DNA of 64,000 nucleotides from the NCBI RefSeq assembly GCF_004124325.1, contig NZ_QBDT01000002.1:124001-188000 (forward strand). The letters run 5' to 3'. This DNA comes from Streptomyces sp. L2. GTDB taxonomy: Bacteria; Actinomycetota; Actinomycetes; Streptomycetales; Streptomycetaceae. Numbering within the stretch: position 1 is the first letter of the stretch; each line of letters starts with the position of its first letter. The translations under genes and the position numbers were made by a program. Positions 1-8,004 of the stretch are shown here, piece after piece. The notes under the pieces were generated by a model. It was not told where the DNA came from and made no database searches. It saw only the letters and a program-made list of their open reading frames with translations.

Positions 1-1256
1 TCGTCCAGCAAGGCGCTCATCCTCGCGAGGCCGGCCTCCCGGCTGAGATGGGCATCGATGTACGCCAGGCCGCGCGCTCCCAGCCGATCAGCGGCGGCGG
101 GGTCGTGGGACAGCTCACGGACCGCGTTCAGCAGGGCTGCCGCGCTCTCCGGCGGGACCACGATTCCCGCTGCCGACCGGCTGACCTCCCGCGCCGCTCC
201 GCCGCCCACCGACACCGACGCCACGACGGGCCGTCCTGCGGCGAAGTACGAGGTGAGCTTGGACGGCACACTCATGTCGAGTACCGAGGCCCGCTGCGTC
301 ACAGCCAGTACATCCGCCGCGGCGAGCACTTCGGGAAACTCGGCGTCTGCGGCCGGCGGGAGGAACTGCAGATTGGGCAATCCCGCGCCCAGTGCCTGCA
401 GGGCGCTTCGCTGGCTGCCCTCTCCCATCAGCACCACCTGTACCTCGGGTGCCTGCCGGGCCGCCTCCACCAGTACGTCCAGGCCCTGCTTGAGGCCCAT
501 GTTCCCCGCGTGCAGGAGGATCGTACGGTCCTTCCGCCAGCCGAGCCGGGCACGCGTCTCGGAGCGTGGCCTGGTGGGCCGGGGGATGTGCGACCAATTG
601 GGGACCAGCCGGATGGTGTGACGTGGCACACCCATCGCCGTCACCGGAGCGATGAAGGACTCGTGGATGACACCCACGAGCGCGGCCCGTCCCAGCACCT
701 GTGCCTCGACGGCCCGGGCCGTTCTCGACACCCGGCCGCCCCCGCGGATGCCGCTCTGCGCGGCCGCCGCCCCCATCAGGTCCTGCACCACGGGCACGAA
801 CGGCCGGCTCCATCGGCGGGCGGCACGAGCCCCGAGGATCCCACCCGCGAGGCTTGGCATCTGGGCGAGAACCACATCGGGCCGGGGCATACGAGGCGGT
901 GCCGCCAGCCCGTGCGCGAGGATCGACGCCTCGTACAAGACGCGGCGCGCGGCGGTCTGCCGTGACGGGACGGTGTGCCGGCGACGATGCACCAGGGTGC
1001 CGTTGTGCTCCTCAACGGTCCGCCACTTCCCTCGGTACGCCGGCTCCGTCCGCCAGGCCGGGTAGTGCGGCATCCCCGCCCATACATGGACTTCGGCGCC
1101 GTCGGCCCCAGCGAAGTGCTCGGCGGCCTGGGTCGCATACGGGCCGATCCCGGCACGCTCGGGCGCGTAGTTCGTGGACACCAGCAGCACCCGCGGCGGC
1201 TGCCTCAACCCCTTGGGCGGTCCTGGCTTGTTCGATAAGTCAGAGTGCTCCGACAT
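1..1256 (-). CDS. GT4-family glycosyltransferase, WcaI-like, 3' end cut by window
   Basis: The frame is open from the ATG at 1256 to the left edge, so about 418 residues are visible and the C-terminus is missing. The N-terminus holds the GT-B opening VLLVSTNYAPERAGIGPYA (residues 23-41), typical of WcaI-like family 4 transferases. The donor-binding half shows LLHAGNMGLKQGLD, then VLMGEGSQ and SVPSKLTSYFAAGRPVVAS, the usual nucleotide-sugar site. No signal peptide or membrane segment is obvious, so it probably acts at the inner face of the membrane. It is divergent from the cytidylyltransferase gene that starts 163 bp away. Together with the CDP-alcohol transferase this suggests synthesis of a cell-surface glycan or glycopolymer. 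Donor and acceptor cannot be told from sequence. Confidence 0.85.
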   Translation of the reverse strand, partial: MSEHSDLSNKPGPPKGLRQPPRVLLVSTNYAPERAGIGPYATQAAEHFAGADGAEVHVWAGMPHYPAWRTEPAYRGKWRTVEEHNGTLVHRRRHTVPSRQTAARRVLYEASILAHGLAAPPRMPRPDVVLAQMPSLAGGILGARAARRWSRPFVPVVQDLMGAAAAQSGIRGGGRVSRTARAVEAQVLGRAALVGVIHESFIAPVTAMGVPRHTIRLVPNWSHIPRPTRPRSETRARLGWRKDRTILLHAGNMGLKQGLDVLVEAARQAPEVQVVLMGEGSQRSALQALGAGLPNLQFLPPAADAEFPEVLAAADVLAVTQRASVLDMSVPSKLTSYFAAGRPVVASVSVGGGAAREVSRSAAGIVVPPESAAALLNAVRELSHDPAAADRLGARGLAYIDAHLSREAGLARMSALLD

Positions 1257-1418
1257 GACACTTTCCCATCTCCCCCAGGCATGGATCCTATGTGCGCCTC
1301 CGTGCCTCCCCTGGCCATCAATCTGCGTGGGAGCAACGTCACACTGCCCTGGACAGACTGGGTCCCACATGGTCCGATGCGCTGAAAACAGCATGTCGAA
1401 CAAGGGTTTTTGTTACCT

Positions 1419-1871
1419 ATGCCGCAGATCGTGGGCTACGCGCCGGGGGTCTACGACCTCTTCCACGTCGGTCACCTCAACATCCTCAGACACGCCCGCA
1501 GCCAGTGCGACTACCTGGTGGCCGGCGTCGTCTCCGACGAGATGGCGGAACTGGCCAAGGGCCGTACACCGCTGGTCCCGCTGGTAGAACGTCTGGAGAT
1601 CGTACGCAGCGTCCGCTTCGTCAATGCGGCGTTCGTGGAGACCGTGCCGGACAAGCTCCAGACGTGGAAGCAGGTCCGTTTCGACGTGATCTTCAAGGGC
1701 GACGACTGGCGCGGCACGCCCAAGGGCGACCGGCTTGAACATGACTTCGCGACCGTCGGCGTCGAGGTCGTCTATTTCCCCTACACCGTTCACACGTCCA
1801 GCACCCAGTTACGCCGGGCGCTCGACGCGCTCACCGCACAGCGGCCAGTTCCCGGTACCACTTCACCATGA
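1419..1871 (+). CDS. Cytidylyltransferase of the TagD/RfaE-C type
   Basis: 150 residues, the usual size for glycerol-3-phosphate cytidylyltransferase-like enzymes. The catalytic signature GVYDLFHVGHLNILRHA (residues 8-24) contains the HxGH motif, and SSTQLRRAL near the C-terminus matches the ISSTxLR-type motif. The family makes CDP- or ADP-activated alcohols or sugars from CTP or ATP. The neighbouring CDP-alcohol transferase suggests the product is CDP-linked. The ATG at 1419 is chosen with AAGGG 12 bp upstream; a TTG at 1410 is possible but lies only 3 bp from that site. One in-frame TTA codon lies at 1809-1811. The last 41 bp overlap the 3' end of the opposite-strand gene. Confidence 0.85.
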   Translation: MPQIVGYAPGVYDLFHVGHLNILRHARSQCDYLVAGVVSDEMAELAKGRTPLVPLVERLEIVRSVRFVNAAFVETVPDKLQTWKQVRFDVIFKGDDWRGTPKGDRLEHDFATVGVEVVYFPYTVHTSSTQLRRALDALTAQRPVPGTTSP

Positions 1872-2559
1872 AGGCGGCCAGAAAGACCGTGTGGACGGCG
1901 AACAGCGCGGCGTACCCGGCGAGGAAGGCTCGCTGGTTGCCCAGGAGCATGAAGACGGTGCAGAACACCCCGTAGTCCACTGGCAGGAGCGCCAGTGCGC
2001 GCAGAGGGGAGGGCCCGGCAAGCGGAGCGTCAGTGTTCCCCGCGGCGGCCTTCGGCTTGAGGTGGTCGGTGAGCAGCCCGCCGAAAAAGATCAGCATGGC
2101 CACGGACTGGAAGGCCAGAGGCAGCAGCAGCCAGCCGCGGCCGGGCAGATCGAAGAACCGGTAGAACGACACGAGCACCGCGGCGTGCAGACCGGTGATC
2201 TTCGCGCAGTCCACAACATGGTCCAGCCACTCCCCAGCCGCACTGCTCTCGCCGCGCAGCCGCGCGAGCTGGCCATCCGCCGAGTCGAAGGCGAAGCCGA
2301 TCGCGAGCGCCGCGTACACGGCGCATGCCAGGCGCCACGACGGCCGCGCACACGCGATCGAGGCTACGGCCGAGAAGGTGAATAGGCCACTTATTCCTGT
2401 GACTTGGTTGGGTGTCAGCCCCATCCGGTAAGCGACTGCTGCCAGAACCCTGCCCAGCGGGCGGTTGATGCAACGTGAGTAAAACGAGACGCCCTTCGCT
2501 GTCTTCTGCGCATTGCGTAACGTGCGAAGCGCCGTACCTAATGCCATGTCTTGAGCCAT
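1831..2559 (-). CDS. CDP-alcohol phosphatidyltransferase family membrane enzyme
   Basis: 242 residues from the ATG at 2559. It contains the complete family signature: DSADGQLAR, then eight residues, then GEWLDHVVD, fitting D-x2-D-G-x2-A-R-x8-G-x3-D-x3-D. The four aspartates bind the metal ions. Several hydrophobic spans follow, as expected for an integral membrane enzyme that moves a phospho-group from a CDP-alcohol to another alcohol with release of CMP. The gene is tail-to-tail with the cytidylyltransferase and overlaps it by 41 bp. A functional pair (activation, then transfer) is likely, but whether the product is a phospholipid, an inositol-type compound or a polymer unit is unknown. The frame extends upstream to 2730, but that part crosses a strong hairpin and looks non-coding. 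Confidence 0.85.
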   Translation of the reverse strand: MAQDMALGTALRTLRNAQKTAKGVSFYSRCINRPLGRVLAAVAYRMGLTPNQVTGISGLFTFSAVASIACARPSWRLACAVYAALAIGFAFDSADGQLARLRGESSAAGEWLDHVVDCAKITGLHAAVLVSFYRFFDLPGRGWLLLPLAFQSVAMLIFFGGLLTDHLKPKAAAGNTDAPLAGPSPLRALALLPVDYGVFCTVFMLLGNQRAFLAGYAALFAVHTVFLAAFMVKWYRELAAVR

Positions 2560-2679
2560 TGCCCGCCCCCAGATATCCGGACTCACCGGAACGCCAGAAT
2601 CCGTACGTCGGTCATGATGGCATCCCCCGCTCATCGGGCAATGCGCTGGGCTGGCATCCGGCACCCCCCGAGCGGCGTG

Positions 2680-2722
2680 GTTGCGGTCTCCCGGTCTGCT
2701 CAGCAGACCGGGAGACCGCAAC
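2680..2722. terminator. Perfect 21-bp hairpin with 1-nt spacer
   Basis: Arms 2680-2700 and 2702-2722 are exact reverse complements separated by one C. It lies 108 bp past the stop of the secreted-protein gene that ends at 2831 and upstream of the CDP-alcohol transferase, so it probably terminates the former. A partial third copy of the arm (TTTGCGGTCTCCC) follows near 2738-2750. There is no poly-T run, as is common in Streptomyces terminators. An operator role is the alternative. Confidence 0.65.
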
Positions 2723-2830
2723 CGTCGCACAGCTCGTTTGCGGTCTCCCAGATCATGAACGTCCGCCGGCGTACGTCCCCGGCCCCGCAGTCCGCGCCGG
2801 CCCCGTTACCCCTGGCCGGCCATCAGTCGC

Positions 2831-3775
2831 TCAGTCTCGCTTGGCGGGGACAGCGTCCTGGGGCTTTGCCTGCATTCCGCTGAGCAGTTTGAAGAGTTGG
2901 GCAGCCCGACCAGTGGGACGGTTGTCGACACAGGAACCCTTTGGAGCAGTGTAGGTCTGCGCGACAAAGGCACTTGCCTCGGTGAATGACGGCTCGTCCA
3001 CCACAACATTTTTCACGTATTTACTGGTGCCAACAGCTTTCAACGTCCCCTTGACCCGATGCCCCATACCCACATACCCCAAAGTAAGGACGTCACCTGC
3101 GGGCGCGTTCGCATCAATAGTGGTGCTGCTTTCAACGCTGTCATCCCATGTCCTGCTATAGGTGCGGCTCGCCGAATCCTCGAACGCTTGCTCCGAGGTC
3201 TGACTACCAGAGCTATTGCCGGAAATCTTACCGCTGAGCCTGACCGCGGTTGCGCTCTGATCCCTATCGCTCGAGGTAGCATCATTGAAGTTCGGGGTAT
3301 ATGTTTCGTTAGTCTTTGTAACGGTCTCCGTACCTTCGGCAGTTCCGGCAAGCGAGACCTCCGAGGATCCCTCAACCGACCCCGTCCTGGATGCCCGACC
3401 GGCGATATTCCCCCCGATATTGTCGGTGATTGTCGGCTGGTAGGTGATGGTCCGAGACACGCTGATGTCGTGGTCTGTGCAGTTCAGATAAGAGTCGCCT
3501 ACCGATACAAAGCCACCTCGATATTCCTGCACACCATCCACAACGAACCTGCACCCCTTTCCTTGGCTGCAGAGGTTCGTCACCTCTTTGACCGACGGAA
3601 GAGGCTTGTTGCCGTCAAAAGCTTGTGCCTTCGGCATGGGAGCGCCGTGGCCGTCCGCAGCACTGGCAGGAACCGCAGCCAGGGAAACGACGGTCATGGA
3701 AACCAGCGGAACCAGAAGCGCGTAGAAAGCATGAGCCCCTGAAGAAACGCACCGCGACCGTAGTGTGCCGTTCAA
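2831..3775 (-). CDS. Secreted four-cysteine protein, paralogue A
   Basis: 314 residues from a TTG start at 3775. The start is supported by AAGGAG 7 bp upstream and by the same arrangement in the paralogue at 40152. An N-terminal signal peptide (hydrophobic YALLVPLVSMTVVSLAAVPASA) is followed by a Cys-containing module (LCSQGKGCRFVVDGVQEYRG, then LNCTDHD). A long Ser/Thr/Gly-rich alternating-polarity region follows (residues about 115-215), then SSTTIDANAPAGDVLTLGY. That alternating region and the following element resemble aerolysin/ETX-MTX2 pore-forming proteins, but this is inference. Four cysteines (two near the start, LNC, GSCVDN) are conserved with the paralogue. The upstream region carries the shared element at 4036-4126. 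Function not known. Confidence 0.8.
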   Translation of the reverse strand: MNGTLRSRCVSSGAHAFYALLVPLVSMTVVSLAAVPASAADGHGAPMPKAQAFDGNKPLPSVKEVTNLCSQGKGCRFVVDGVQEYRGGFVSVGDSYLNCTDHDISVSRTITYQPTITDNIGGNIAGRASRTGSVEGSSEVSLAGTAEGTETVTKTNETYTPNFNDATSSDRDQSATAVRLSGKISGNSSGSQTSEQAFEDSASRTYSRTWDDSVESSTTIDANAPAGDVLTLGYVGMGHRVKGTLKAVGTSKYVKNVVVDEPSFTEASAFVAQTYTAPKGSCVDNRPTGRAAQLFKLLSGMQAKPQDAVPAKRD

Positions 3776-4035
3776 AGCCGTTCTCCTTGCCATTCGCCAT
3801 TGATTGATCTCTTTGTCCTCATGACTGGCTCACGTTCAACGCAAGCACGAAGTCATTTCCTTCCAACGGGAAGCACACATGAATAGGTCGAGGCGCACCG
3901 TAGTCAGCGCGCCGGCACCGGGGACCAAAAGTGTTACCAAAAGAAATATGCCGCTGTCAGCAACTGAGCCATTCGAAGAGTTCCTCTCGTGCGCAGCTCA
4001 CCGCCGGGCAAGGAGTGCCCAATACCATTTATAAC

Positions 4036-4126
4036 GCCTTGAACCGGCATATAGATGAGGGTGAGGCCAATACGAGGCTGACGTACTACTCATCCGATTG
4101 GACGCGTTACTCATCCGGTTGGCGGA
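4036..4126 (-). promoter_or_regulatory. Conserved upstream element, copy 1
   Basis: Read on the minus strand, this 91-bp stretch is almost identical to 38518-38608, upstream of another secreted-protein gene. It contains two tandem 21-bp units beginning CCAAYCGGATGAGTA, then a variable spacer, then an identical 24-bp block containing CTATATGCCGGTTCAAGG. The 21-bp spacing (two helical turns) fits a dimeric regulator. It lies about 260-350 bp upstream of the TTG start of paralogue A, in the same relative orientation as copy 2. A hairpin (arms 4115-4124 and 4133-4142) overlaps its upstream end. Confidence 0.6.
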
Positions 4127-4184
4127 GCATCACGCCAACCGGTGCCGACATGCGATCGTGACCGCCCCGGCATGGGAACAAACG

Positions 4185-4227
4185 TCTCCGCCGCAGCCAG
4201 TTGCTGGTCAACTGGCTGCGGCGGAGA
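4185..4227 (-). terminator. Terminator after the chaplin-like gene
   Basis: Perfect 19-bp arms (4185-4203 and 4209-4227) with a 5-nt loop, about 100 bp beyond the chaplin-like stop. On the minus strand it is followed by a T-rich stretch (ACGTTTGTT), as expected for an intrinsic terminator. Confidence 0.7.
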
Positions 4228-4328
4228 AGGGTTTGGTGCAGTGGCCCTGCGGTTATCTGATACTTCCGTCTTCCACCACCACACCTTTCACAACCCGGCT
4301 GACCTGTCAGCCGCCGCTTACAAGAATC

Positions 4329-4712
4329 CTAAAGCCCGGGAACTCCGGGGACCTCCGGGAGCAGCGGGGGAACAACCGGCGGAGCAACCGGCGGAACGAC
4401 CGGAGGAACGACCGGAGGAACCGCCGGAGGAACTTCAGGAGCCGCCGGTGCCGCCGGCATGGGGGCCGGAGGCAGGGACGGCACGGACGCACAGGCGCTC
4501 ACGCCACTGGACGCCAGGCCAAGGATGTTGAGGGTGTTGCCGCATACATTGATCGGAATGCTCACCGGCACATGAATCAGGTTGTTCGACAGGATCGAGG
4601 CGTTCCCGCCCGGCGTGTCGGCGGCTTGGGCTGTCGCAGCTCCCAGTGCACCGCTCAGGACCAGCGAAGTAGTGGCAGCCCCTAACACAGCCGCCTTCAT
4701 CATCTTGCGCAC
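4329..4712 (-). CDS. Chaplin-family secreted protein with Pro-rich tail
   Basis: 127 residues from a GTG at 4712, preceded by GGGAG at about 8 bp. A signal peptide (AAVLGAATTSLVLSGALGAATAQA) is followed by one chaplin domain: SNNLIHVPVSIPINVCGNTLNILG with a second Cys downstream (VSACAS), the disulphide pair of short chaplins. Chaplins coat aerial hyphae and spores with amyloid-like rodlets. Unlike classical short chaplins, it continues into about 50 residues of PPVV/PPAV repeats ending PLLPEVPGVPGL. There is no LAxTG sorting motif, so covalent wall anchoring is not predicted. The leader holds GCGTCCAACCAGAT near 4728-4741, resembling the core of the regulatory element downstream. Confidence 0.85.
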   Translation of the reverse strand: MRKMMKAAVLGAATTSLVLSGALGAATAQAADTPGGNASILSNNLIHVPVSIPINVCGNTLNILGLASSGVSACASVPSLPPAPMPAAPAAPEVPPAVPPVVPPVVPPVAPPVVPPLLPEVPGVPGL

Positions 4713-5342
4713 GTTTACATCTCCCAGATCTGGTTGGACGCTTCGTTGCAGGCTGCGTGTCAGCACCGCTCAAGTCAGAGCAACCGTCTTGTGCACGGTC
4801 GGGATCTCGGCAGCCTGCAGTGAAAGAGTCGCCCGCAGTCTGATTATGACGTCGGCGATAATCTTCATTGACGCTCTTTCACAGTGGGAACGCCGCATCG
4901 GATGAAGCAGAACCGAGCCACGGAGGGGCCGACCACCCGTTTGGCGCAAACTCGGTATCCCCTGGGCAGGCCCCGTAGTTGTCCTGCCCAGAGAGTCCCT
5001 TCGGTCTTCACAACAGATATGGAGCGCTGAATGGTGGGTCTCCTGCCATGGCGCGGCAGGAGACCCACCATCACACGCTGTCGAATACCTGCTCGGGGCC
5101 CATGACCTGCGGGTTCACAATTTCACATACTCTGCTCACCTGCTCACTCGCACCGCAGCCCACTCTTCAAGGTCAGCGTTTACTTCAATAACGGCGACAT
5201 CTTCTGCTGCATATGGAACATGTTTCGCCTGACGTGTAGTCTCCCCCGCAGACCGGCATTTTCTTGAGCGCAAGGCGCTTCGAGTGCCCAAGTTTCCAGG
5301 CGATGCCTGACACCAAAAGCCCCCTGTTAGAGAGGACAATGC
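4713..5342. other. Gene-free stretch with two inverted repeats
   Basis: I see no convincing gene. It holds a perfect 16-bp hairpin (5032-5047 and 5055-5070, 7-nt loop), a good terminator for either strand, and a 9-bp inverted repeat (CTGGGCAGG at 4962, CCTGCCCAG at 4983). The right part must contain the promoter of the parA-like gene. A single GTCCCTTCGGTC motif near 4994 resembles the iterons found at 7.4-8.0 kb. Confidence 0.5.
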
Positions 5343-6428
5343 ATGGACGTCATCGAAATTGATGGACTGTCGAGTCGCCTCAACGTCATCAAATCTTTTT
5401 CAGACATGTCTGACCCAGAGGATATCGACGCGCTCGTCAGCCAACTGCGCCCCCGGCTTCGGAACGTCATCGGGACGACCATCGGCAAGGGCGGTGAGGG
5501 CAAGACGACCCTCACCGCCAATATGGCCTACGTTCTGGCCGCGGCAGAAAGGGAAAGAGCCAGCCAAGGGAAGCCAAGTAAGCCGATCCTGTACATCGAG
5601 CTCGACAGCAATGGCAACGGCAGGCTGAACCTCGGTATCAGAGGGGGCGAATTCGACGACGAGGGACTGGGGTTCTTTGAAGCTCTGACAGAGGACAAGG
5701 CGCTCAAGATCATCCAAGGTGCCCGTCCTTGCCTCGACATGGTCGTCTCCGGGAGGCACAACGGCGACATCCCCTCCTCCCTGACCAAGCTCTCCGACAA
5801 GCACGGAATCGCGTCCTACCTCTTGCTCGCAGTCCTGCTGGCTCAGATCTCCCATCAGTACCGCTGGATCCTGCTCGACTTCTCTCCAGGCGACAAGATG
5901 ATCCAACGGCTCGGGCTGGCGGCCTGTACACACCTGGTCGCACCGATGAAGGGATCTGACAACGCCGTGATCGAGGGCCTTGGCACCCTGGCCACCCTTG
6001 TCCGCCAGATTCGGCGCCTCAACCATGAGGTGGCGATCGCGTCCCTGGTCTTCCTCGGCTACCGAAGGGTCAACGACGAACCCACACGCCAGCTGACCAA
6101 CCTACGCAAGAAGCTGGGCATTCTGCTCGACCGCGCGCACATCAGGCCAGAAGTTGTAGTGGACGCCTTCGTCCGTGATGGCGCGACAACAGCGAATCTG
6201 TCCCGGAACTACGGCATGCCAGCGGGGGAGTTCGCCCTCGCCGCGACGGGACGGCTCATCGATTCCGACAGCGGGGAGCCTGTGGATCGCCCGCGCGACG
6301 AGAACGGCCGCCTCGCCGATCCACAACGTGCACTCGACCTCGCACGCGACTACGTCGATGTCACCGCCCAAGTGATCCAGCTCATCCGGCAACGCAACCA
6401 CGAGCTGCAGGGAGACGACGCAGCATGA
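5343..6428 (+). CDS. ParA/MinD-type partition ATPase
   Basis: 361 residues. It contains the deviant Walker A motif IGKGGEGKTTLTANMAY (about residues 47-63), then ILYIELDSNGNG, and the switch region WILLDFSPG, where most ParA proteins have D-x-P-P. ParA ATPases move plasmid or chromosome copies by ATP-dependent dimerisation on DNA together with a centromere-binding partner. AGAGAGGACA precedes the ATG. The gene overlaps the next one by 4 bp (ATGA), marking a two-gene partition operon. It sits just upstream of an iteron array and replication genes, which supports plasmid partition rather than a chromosomal role. Confidence 0.85.
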   Translation: MDVIEIDGLSSRLNVIKSFSDMSDPEDIDALVSQLRPRLRNVIGTTIGKGGEGKTTLTANMAYVLAAAERERASQGKPSKPILYIELDSNGNGRLNLGIRGGEFDDEGLGFFEALTEDKALKIIQGARPCLDMVVSGRHNGDIPSSLTKLSDKHGIASYLLLAVLLAQISHQYRWILLDFSPGDKMIQRLGLAACTHLVAPMKGSDNAVIEGLGTLATLVRQIRRLNHEVAIASLVFLGYRRVNDEPTRQLTNLRKKLGILLDRAHIRPEVVVDAFVRDGATTANLSRNYGMPAGEFALAATGRLIDSDSGEPVDRPRDENGRLADPQRALDLARDYVDVTAQVIQLIRQRNHELQGDDAA

Positions 6429-7336
6429 CTCCTGCTCACGCAGAAGGCCCACAGCGGAAGACCCCTCCGAAGGCGAAGGCCGTTCCCCGGGCTTCCACCC
6501 AACGCTTGCTGATGCCGACGGTCGACCTCGAAGGGCTCGGCGGTGCCGGCAACTGTGATGAACTTCCCCCGCTGGACCTTGCCCGATTCACCTCTCCAGG
6601 GCCCGGGAAGGTCCCAGCTCTGGGGACCGGCACCGAAAACACTCAGGAGACCCAGCCCTGGAGAGAATCCTCGGCCCCTGCTGCTGTCCCCGCACGCCGG
6701 CCCAGACGGCACTCTCTCCATGCGTTCGCTCCGAGCCACAGCAGCTCTCGTCGGCAAGAACGCTTGAAAGAACTCCTCATCAAGACACCGTGCTACGCCG
6801 CGCTTCTCGAGTCGTACGCCGTAGCCCAATCGGGCAAGGAGGCGTACCAGAACCGCAACATCCAGCTCTACGGACTCACCGCCCAGGAGCTCGCCGACCG
6901 GATCACCATCGACAAGGCCGTCATGACCGGGATGAATCTGCCGACGCCTCGTTTCACTCCAGCGCACTACATCGACGCTGTGCTTGAGCGGGCTCTGGGC
7001 TCCCTCGATCCTCAAGGAGCCGACTCCCAAGCCCTGGAGGCGGACAGAGACACCGTCTGGGATCTCGCGCAAGACGGCCTGTGCTACCGCGACTACATCT
7101 CGACAGAGCCCACCGTCGCCGGGCTGAAGAAGCCACGGTCTCAGTCCCCCCTGCGAGTCAGGGTCAATCAGCGAGTCAGCCGCATGATGGACATCCTTAA
7201 GACGATGCCCGACTTGAAGACCCAGCCCTTCGAAATCATCAGCGCGTGCATGGCGAAGTACCTGGAAGCACTCAGGAACGAACAGCCGACGTTCGAGGAG
7301 CTGTGGAACCGCAACTTGGAGACCAGCTACCAGTAA
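6425..7336 (+). CDS. Putative ParB-like partner, unrecognised family
   Basis: 303 residues, translationally coupled to the ParA gene by an ATGA overlap. I do not recognise a ParB N-domain. The first 100 residues are Pro/Ser/Arg-rich and probably disordered. The C-terminal half is helical and charged (QERLKELLIKTPCYAALLESYAV, LRVRVNQRVSRMMDILKTMPD). Position and size suggest the DNA-binding or adaptor component of the partition system, but this is inference from context. An operon-specific regulator is the main alternative. Only iterons lie between its stop and the PrimPol gene. Confidence 0.6.
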   Translation: MTPAHAEGPQRKTPPKAKAVPRASTQRLLMPTVDLEGLGGAGNCDELPPLDLARFTSPGPGKVPALGTGTENTQETQPWRESSAPAAVPARRPRRHSLHAFAPSHSSSRRQERLKELLIKTPCYAALLESYAVAQSGKEAYQNRNIQLYGLTAQELADRITIDKAVMTGMNLPTPRFTPAHYIDAVLERALGSLDPQGADSQALEADRDTVWDLAQDGLCYRDYISTEPTVAGLKKPRSQSPLRVRVNQRVSRMMDILKTMPDLKTQPFEIISACMAKYLEALRNEQPTFEELWNRNLETSYQ

Positions 7337-7384
7337 GCGGTCGTGTGGGCAAGAAGCTGAGCGGGGCGACGCCCCCCCCCCGTC

Positions 7385-7975
7385 AGGGACCGAAGGGACT
7401 CTTCTTGCCAATTATGACGTAGATACAGCATGGGTACGTATACGCGGGCGCGTACATCTGACCTGAAGTACAGCTCATAATTAGCGATGTGAGTCCCTAC
7501 AGTCCCTCTCAGAGCAGCGCTGACCGCTCTGACCTGCAACGATCCTCAGGGACTGAAGTGCAGGGACCGACGCCTCGATAAGTCCCTCGTGCCTGCGGGG
7601 GGGCCGCCCCTCAGCGCGAGACGTGGCCGCGCGCGCCCTCCGCAGGCTCCAGGCCGACAGGCTTCCCGTCCCTGAGTCCCTCTCCGTCCCTGTCGGAAGG
7701 GACCGACGAGGATCCTCCGGACAGCCGCAGGGTTGGAGAGTTGAGTCCCTTGAGTCGCTCCCAAATTGGTACAAATAGTGGTCATCCGGAAGACAGGCGC
7801 TGCGCTTGAGGGATCGAAGGGACTCAAGGGACTAGCGAAGCTGATAGAAACGGACACGCGGACGAGCTACCACACTCCTGCCTCACGCGGCCCTACACTC
7901 TCTTCGAAAATACAGTCCCTTCGGTCCCTGAGATAGCATCATTCATCCTTGTGGCCTGGTGCTTTCCCCAGGGAC
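7385..7975. repeat. Iteron array 1 (GTCCCT family), probable replication origin
   Basis: By eye I count 17 copies of GTCCCT or its complement AGGGAC between 7385 and 7975, often paired 9 bp apart (for example 7493 and 7502, 7818 and 7827, 7915 and 7924). AT-richer patches (CAATTATGACG near 7410, CATAATTAGCG near 7476, AAATTGGTACAAATAG near 7763) lie between groups. The array fills the gap between the partition operon and a PrimPol gene, the usual place for an iteron-controlled origin. The last strong unit, AGTCCCTTCGGTCCCTGA at 7914-7931, has a one-base-shifted counterpart before the second PrimPol gene. No protein-coding gene is supported here. Confidence 0.75.
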
Positions 7976-8004
7976 CGAACCGACGACCAGACAAGGACGA
8001 CCCA

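Noticed and set aside
4098..4685. Long plus-strand open frames over the chaplin-like gene, rich in Arg/Asn repeats
   Set aside because: They mirror the Pro/Val repeat tail of the minus-strand chaplin-like gene and have no ribosome site or protein-like composition.
7385..7975. Iteron array 1 read as a CRISPR array
   Set aside because: Units are short (6-9 bp), occur in both orientations and have irregular spacing, unlike CRISPR repeats, and there are no cas genes.
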